A stretch of 64,000 nt of DNA from Trema orientale. Lineage: Eukaryota; Streptophyta; Magnoliopsida; Rosales; Cannabaceae. Under the pieces are notes generated by a model, which worked only from the letters and a program-made list of their open reading frames with translations, was not told the origin of the DNA and searched no databases. Of this stretch, positions 60,129-64,000 are shown in pieces; positions within the stretch are counted from its first letter, which is position 1; each line of letters begins with the position of its first letter. The translations under genes and the position numbers were made by a program. The stretch covers positions 356,969 through 420,968 of the forward strand of contig JXTC01000283.1 in NCBI GenBank assembly GCA_002914845.1, in the 5' to 3' direction.

Positions 60129-60854
60129 AAAATTTCAGCTATTTGGCTAAGAAGGGTTTAAAAAAAATCACAAAAGTTATAATTATAAGCAAAAAGTTAT
60201 GTTGAAAAATAATCATAAAAGTCATTTTAGCCTAATTTGCTCCTCATGTCTAAATACCTTCACGAATGACCAAAGGCCTACATTATGTAGAGCATTTATT
60301 TCTTGCTTGTTGTGTTTGATATGTACGGAAGGAGAGAAGATGAAAATCTCTTTTCTTGTTTAGTTAGAGGAGAAGTGGAATGAAGGACAGTTTTATGATT
60401 CATACGACTATTCTATTACTTGAGTAAGAATTTCTCTTTTAAAATCTCTCTAATTAAAAGAAATTAACTAAAATTAAGGATTCAAGATCCATTGTCTACT
60501 TTCTTGCCCATAAAAAATTTTGACCAAATAATTATCCTACTCCAAATTCATCCATTAATTATTTACTCTTCTCCTTTCTTCCATTTTTCTCTTCTACCAA
60601 CACATTCTTAGATGAAATGGGCAATTAAACTTTTGCTAAGGGGGAAAGAGGCTATTAGAAAAATGGACAACTCTGACACCTAATTATAATAGATGTCCTT
60701 TTTCTTAAGATTTTATAGCTAAATGGCTAAACATATCCAATATATTTGTTGATAAATCAAGCAGTATACAAAGATGGGATTCTTACAAAAATTCAGGCTC
60801 ACAATCCAAAAAATTGAAAATTTTCAAATGGGCTGAATTTTGTTTTTTTTGAAA
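60129..60854. other. spacer with a possible old foldback element
   Basis: TTGATATGTACGGAAGGAGAGAAG near 60318 and CTTCTCCTTTCTTCCATTTTTC near 60570 are roughly complementary over 250 bp, which suggests a decayed MITE at about 60310-60612. No gene is supported. Confidence 0.35.
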
Positions 60855-61300
60855 AATCCCAGATTTATTTAGAAAAATATTATTTTCTAAATTTTGATTA
60901 AAAATAATATTTAGAAAAATACCATTTTTTTTTTCAAAATTAGTATTTTTCAAAGGTACTATATAGACTATAAAATCTAGGGGAAATTAGAAAATATAAG
61001 GTATTTCTGAAAAAAAATTGGAAAATACGGTGCTTTTGTATTTTTCACGGCGCGGTACGGTTTTTATTAGAAAATACCTTTTTTTTAAAATATTTATAAA
61101 AATACCACTTTTTAAAATAGTAACCAGTTTCCAGAAATTAGTAACTAGTAATCGAAGATATTTATAACTGGTAACCGGTTTCCAGTAACCAGTTTCCAGA
61201 AATCGGTAACTAGTAACTATTTTAAAAATAGTAATTTTCTAAATATTTTTTAAAAAATGATATTTTCCTAATTAAAACCGGACAAAAATTGAAAGAAATC
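60855..61300. mobile_element. foldback MITE with GGTAACCAGTTTCC core (relative at 6985)
   Basis: Outer arms carry TTTAGAAAAATACCATTTTT words. The centre (61097-61225) is built of AGTAACCAGTTTCCAGAAAT and its inverses (ACTGGTAACCGGTTTCCAG, AACTAGTAACTATTTT), several times in alternating orientation. The same architecture is seen at 6985-7250. Ends are approximate. Confidence 0.55.
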
Positions 61301-61895
61301 CCTAACTTCCGTATTTTTGTAATTCTTTTTGGTTTTTGTAAGTGTAAGTGTTAGTTAGAAACCCTAAAATCTACAATTACAGAATTTGGGCCTCTAGTAA
61401 CCTGCAAAACCAACAGGCTGTAGGAGCGCTCTTTGGACACCGAGGTGGTGCCGGCCGATGTCAATTCAGTAATCGTACGTGTCAAAACAAAGATAAATGA
61501 AACCAAATGAACGTAATAATGATGAAAGTAATATTGTGAGTGGCGAGGGTGTGAAAAAAGCTTCAAAGGATAGTTGAGAGCTCTGAATGCGACGGCGTCA
61601 GAGTTGTTTCATGGTTTCCAAAGTCTGAAGCGCTTTGTGTGTGCGTGAGATTATGAGAAAGGAAGTATTTTCAGAGTGCAAGTGTGAGAATTTGATGTAC
61701 TCTTCAGTGGAGTGGAGCGAAGAGGCATTTTAAGGAGGGCTCAACCAGTTTGCGTCCTCTCCTCCATTCTCATTTGGTTGAGAGATGTCCATATTTTGAG
61801 TGGCGTCGTTGAGGATACCACCTCTTCTTTGCGTCAAACTAGTTTTGGACACATGGAGGATTCTTCCCTTTTCTATAGGGGATACTTCAAGAGAA
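61301..61895. other. spacer, less AT-rich, no gene called
   Basis: The frames at 61351-61566 (-) and 61712-61900 (+) have a more coding-like composition than most of the window but show no known motif and no splice partner. The stretch may be an old gene fragment or part of the flank of element B. Confidence 0.35.
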
Positions 61896-62195
61896 ATTAG
61901 GCCAAATATGCATCATAATACCCCTATTTTGGCCCATATGCTCCAGTTAAAAAATATTTGAAAAATATGTACGCGGACGAAAATACCCTTACTAATACCT
62001 AAGAGAAAATATGCCTCACTTTCGTCAGTCAAACTTCCCTCCGAAACTCTTCTCATTTCTCTCTCTGCCCAATCGCCGTCACTGCTGCAGTGTGAAGACC
62101 CGTCATCGCTGGTCGTCTGAAGAGCCAAGAACCCGTCGTGCCGTAAAGCGAGGAAGGCGAAAACCCGTCGTGCCTATTTCTCATTGTTGAGAAAA

Positions 62196-64000
62196 ATGAG
62201 TCCCAAAAAGAAGGTAAGCAAAATATGATTTGAGGGTTTTTGAATTAAGGGCTTTTGTATGTCGTAATTTTCGAGTTCATTTCGATTACATTTCGACATA
62301 TTTCGTTAAAAGTTCGATTATATTTCGAAGAGTATCGCTGAAAATGGTCACGGAAAAATGCCTGAAATTGGACGTACTTTCGATGATATTTCGATGGTTT
62401 TTCGATTGTCTGGGACGAAGTTTCCATGATATTTCGACTATTTTTCGATGACATTTCGATGTCCTTTTTATAGTAGATAGTGGTTAATATTTTTTCGACA
62501 GGTTTCGACTACTTTTCGATTATCTTTCGACGTGACATGATTTTCGATGGATAATTTCGACCTCCTGGCTAGTTTAGAGTTTCTGTAGGAATTTTCGATG
62601 ACCATCGAAATGTCCTCAAAATGAGGACTATCGAAATTTCGATCACTTTTCGACCTGTTTCGATGAATTTCGACCTATTTCGATTATTTTCGATGGAAAA
62701 TTTCGACCTCCTGGCTAGTTTAGCGTTTCTGTATGAAATTTCGATGACCATCGAAATATTGTCGAAATGAGGACTATCAAAATTTCGATCATGTTTCGAC
62801 CTGTTTCGATGAATTTCGACCTATTTCGATGAAGTTCGACAATATTTCGACGTAATTTCGATGCTTTTGATATATGTTAAATTTGTAAAAATTTTGTCTA
62901 AAATCAATTTTTTCCACTAATGCAGAACCAAAAGTCAAAGCTCCTGGTACCTTTTGAGGAACACTTTCCTGGAAGGGTCACTATAAAAGGAACAACGGTG
63001 ATGTCGAAGATTAAGGGGAGATTTGAGAAGTTTGATTTGTTAGAGAGGGCAAACCAATGCCCGTTTAAGCAGTTTTTTCTTGCTCCTCCAATGCAAGCGT
63101 CGGGAGTCCTTATACACCAACTACTGTTGAGGAAGGTGAAATCCAGAAACCCGGGGGAGATACAGTTTTTCATTGGGGATAGCAGCTTGAGATTCGGGGT
63201 TGGTGAGTTTGCGTTGATAACGGCGTTAAACTTTGGCAAAGAACCGGATGATGTGAAGTACAAATCTATGACTACTAGCATGCGACTCAGGGAGACATAC
63301 CTGAATAATGAAGCAAATGTAAGATCTGGTGAATTAGAAGCTGCATTTGTAAATTGTGAGGAGAAGGAGGACGTTTGGAAATTGGGGTTGTGCTACTTGG
63401 TAGATGGGCTCTTGATGGCACAAGAGTCAAGCACCAAGATTCTGATGGATATGCTCTCTTTTGTGGAGAATGAGGAGGATTTCTTTAATTATCCATGGGG
63501 AAGGCGATCTTACGAGAGAACATTTCATAGTTTGAATAAGGACATGATGCATCAGAGGGAAAACTACCTTCTGAAGATGAAAAAGAATAAGAAGGCGAAA
63601 GAAGCTCAATACACAGTCTATGGGTTTAGCATTGCTTTACAGTATTGGGCTTATGAGGCTATCCCCAAGCTTACTGGTGCATTTTGTGAGAACTTTGGCA
63701 TCAAATTCCCAAGGATGTTGTCATGGACAAGCAATAAAACACCGTCAGTGAAGGATTGTATTGATGTATTCAAGATTAAGAAAGTAAGTCCGGAAAATTG
63801 ATTCAATTCTATATAATTAACTATAGAAATTATTTTTATAAATTCCTATGTTGATTGAACTTTGTTTTGAACTATGTTGCAGCTTGTCACAAAGGCGTTA
63901 TTGAATCCACGAGAGGCTGAGAAAGAATTCTATGATCATATATATCACGATCCACAGCAAAGCCTCGGCAGTACTGGAGTTGAGGAAGACGGAATTGATG
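62196..64000 (+). CDS. DUF1985 protein of a Ulp1-carrying MULE, 3' part outside the window
   Basis: Three exons are visible: 62196-62213 (MSPKKK), 62926-63783 and 63883-64000 onward. The introns (62214-62925 and 63784-63882) are GT-AG and all junctions are phase 0. The large exon has no stop in 858 nt. Residues about 45-190 match DUF1985, with the characteristic sequence HQLLLRKVKSRNPGEIQFFI then LRFGVGEFALITALNFG; the later FGIKFPRMLSW is also typical. DUF1985 proteins in plants are normally fused to a C-terminal Ulp1 (C48) SUMO-protease domain and are spread by MULEs; that domain should lie downstream but is not seen here. The lysine-rich start and KKNKKAK near residue 235 could be nuclear signals. 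The start is the only ATG before a good donor (AAG|GTAAGC). The frame looks recently functional or under selection. Host function, if any, is unknown. Confidence 0.75.
62214..62925 (+). repeat. TCGA-word intron 1 of the DUF1985 gene, with 146-bp tandem duplication
   Basis: Between donor GTAAGC and acceptor TAATGCAG the intron is dense with TTTCGATGA, TTTCGACC and ATCGAAAT words. I count 38 TCGA tetramers from 62271 to 62865, against about two expected at this base composition. Within it, a 146-bp unit starting near 62546 (TTTCGACCTCCTGGCTAGTT...) is repeated at once from about 62692, around 90 percent identical. No frame is open through it. Confidence 0.8.

Larger units (their letters stand above)
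61896..64000 (+). mobile_element. KI-MULE type (Ulp1-carrying) element B, left part, runs off the window
   Basis: The left end is taken near 61896, where TTAGGCCAAATATGCATCATAATACCCC begins a short foldback closed by TTTTGGCCCATAT, then TTAAAAAATATTTG and AAAATACCCTTAC. The left end of element A (11525) has the same order of parts. A pyrimidine-rich leader (62030-62195) leads to the DUF1985 gene. The right half, with the rest of the gene, any transposase and the right end, lies beyond 64000. Borders cannot be confirmed because the target-site partner is outside the window. Confidence 0.5.

Overview
The window is nuclear DNA of a flowering plant, most likely a eudicot. It is very AT-rich, coding sequence is sparse, the longest gene has short exons with GT-AG introns, and the intergenic space is packed with small foldback transposons, two tRNA-derived SINEs and fragments of two Mutator-like elements. 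I cannot name the species. There is one 350-N assembly gap (16718-17067) and single Ns at 6489, 10508, 25827 and 30513.

Two ordinary host genes are supported. (1) At 24513-25559 (+) an intronless gene encodes a 348-residue plant membrane protein with about six hydrophobic segments; no function is known to me. (2) At 37444-47995 (-) lies a complete class II formin of the FH20 type. I rebuilt 17 coding exons whose splice phases all close (4800 nt, 1599 residues): PTEN-like domain, C2 domain, a very long polyproline FH1 and a full FH2. It should nucleate and bundle actin at membranes.

The mobile fraction has a theme: MULEs that carry Ulp1-type protease genes, and their small relatives. Element A (about 11525 to the gap) keeps a 5' leader, a decayed Ulp1 protease last exon on + (14415-14589) and a short MURA transposase exon on - (15515-15665). 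Its non-coding parts are built of degenerate words (GGTTCATAA, GGTATATGA) that flip strand at a perfect hairpin at 15245-15286. Element B (about 61896 to the right edge) has an intact DUF1985 gene whose first intron is built of a different word: I count 38 TCGA tetramers in about 600 bp, plus a 146-bp tandem duplication. These word-built introns are the most unusual thing in the window.

Other regions: 1-9450 is intergenic with MULE-type MITEs (1122-1293, 2741-3107). 9463-9985 is a mitochondrial insertion carrying the 3' end of atp9. 17068-24400 is intergenic with foldback MITEs. 25560-36800 is a dense MITE/SINE field with many exact target-site duplications, including clustered MITEs at 26587-28982, a foldback element with internal repeats at 32782-33683, a nested 369-bp MITE at 34174-34542 and a hAT-type element at 35214-35879. 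48500-61890 has no gene I can see, but holds a CpG-rich patch (51760-52450), a cluster of five CACGTG boxes (53676-54138) and a SINE (58841-59037) whose empty site survives in a paralogous repeat 1 kb away.
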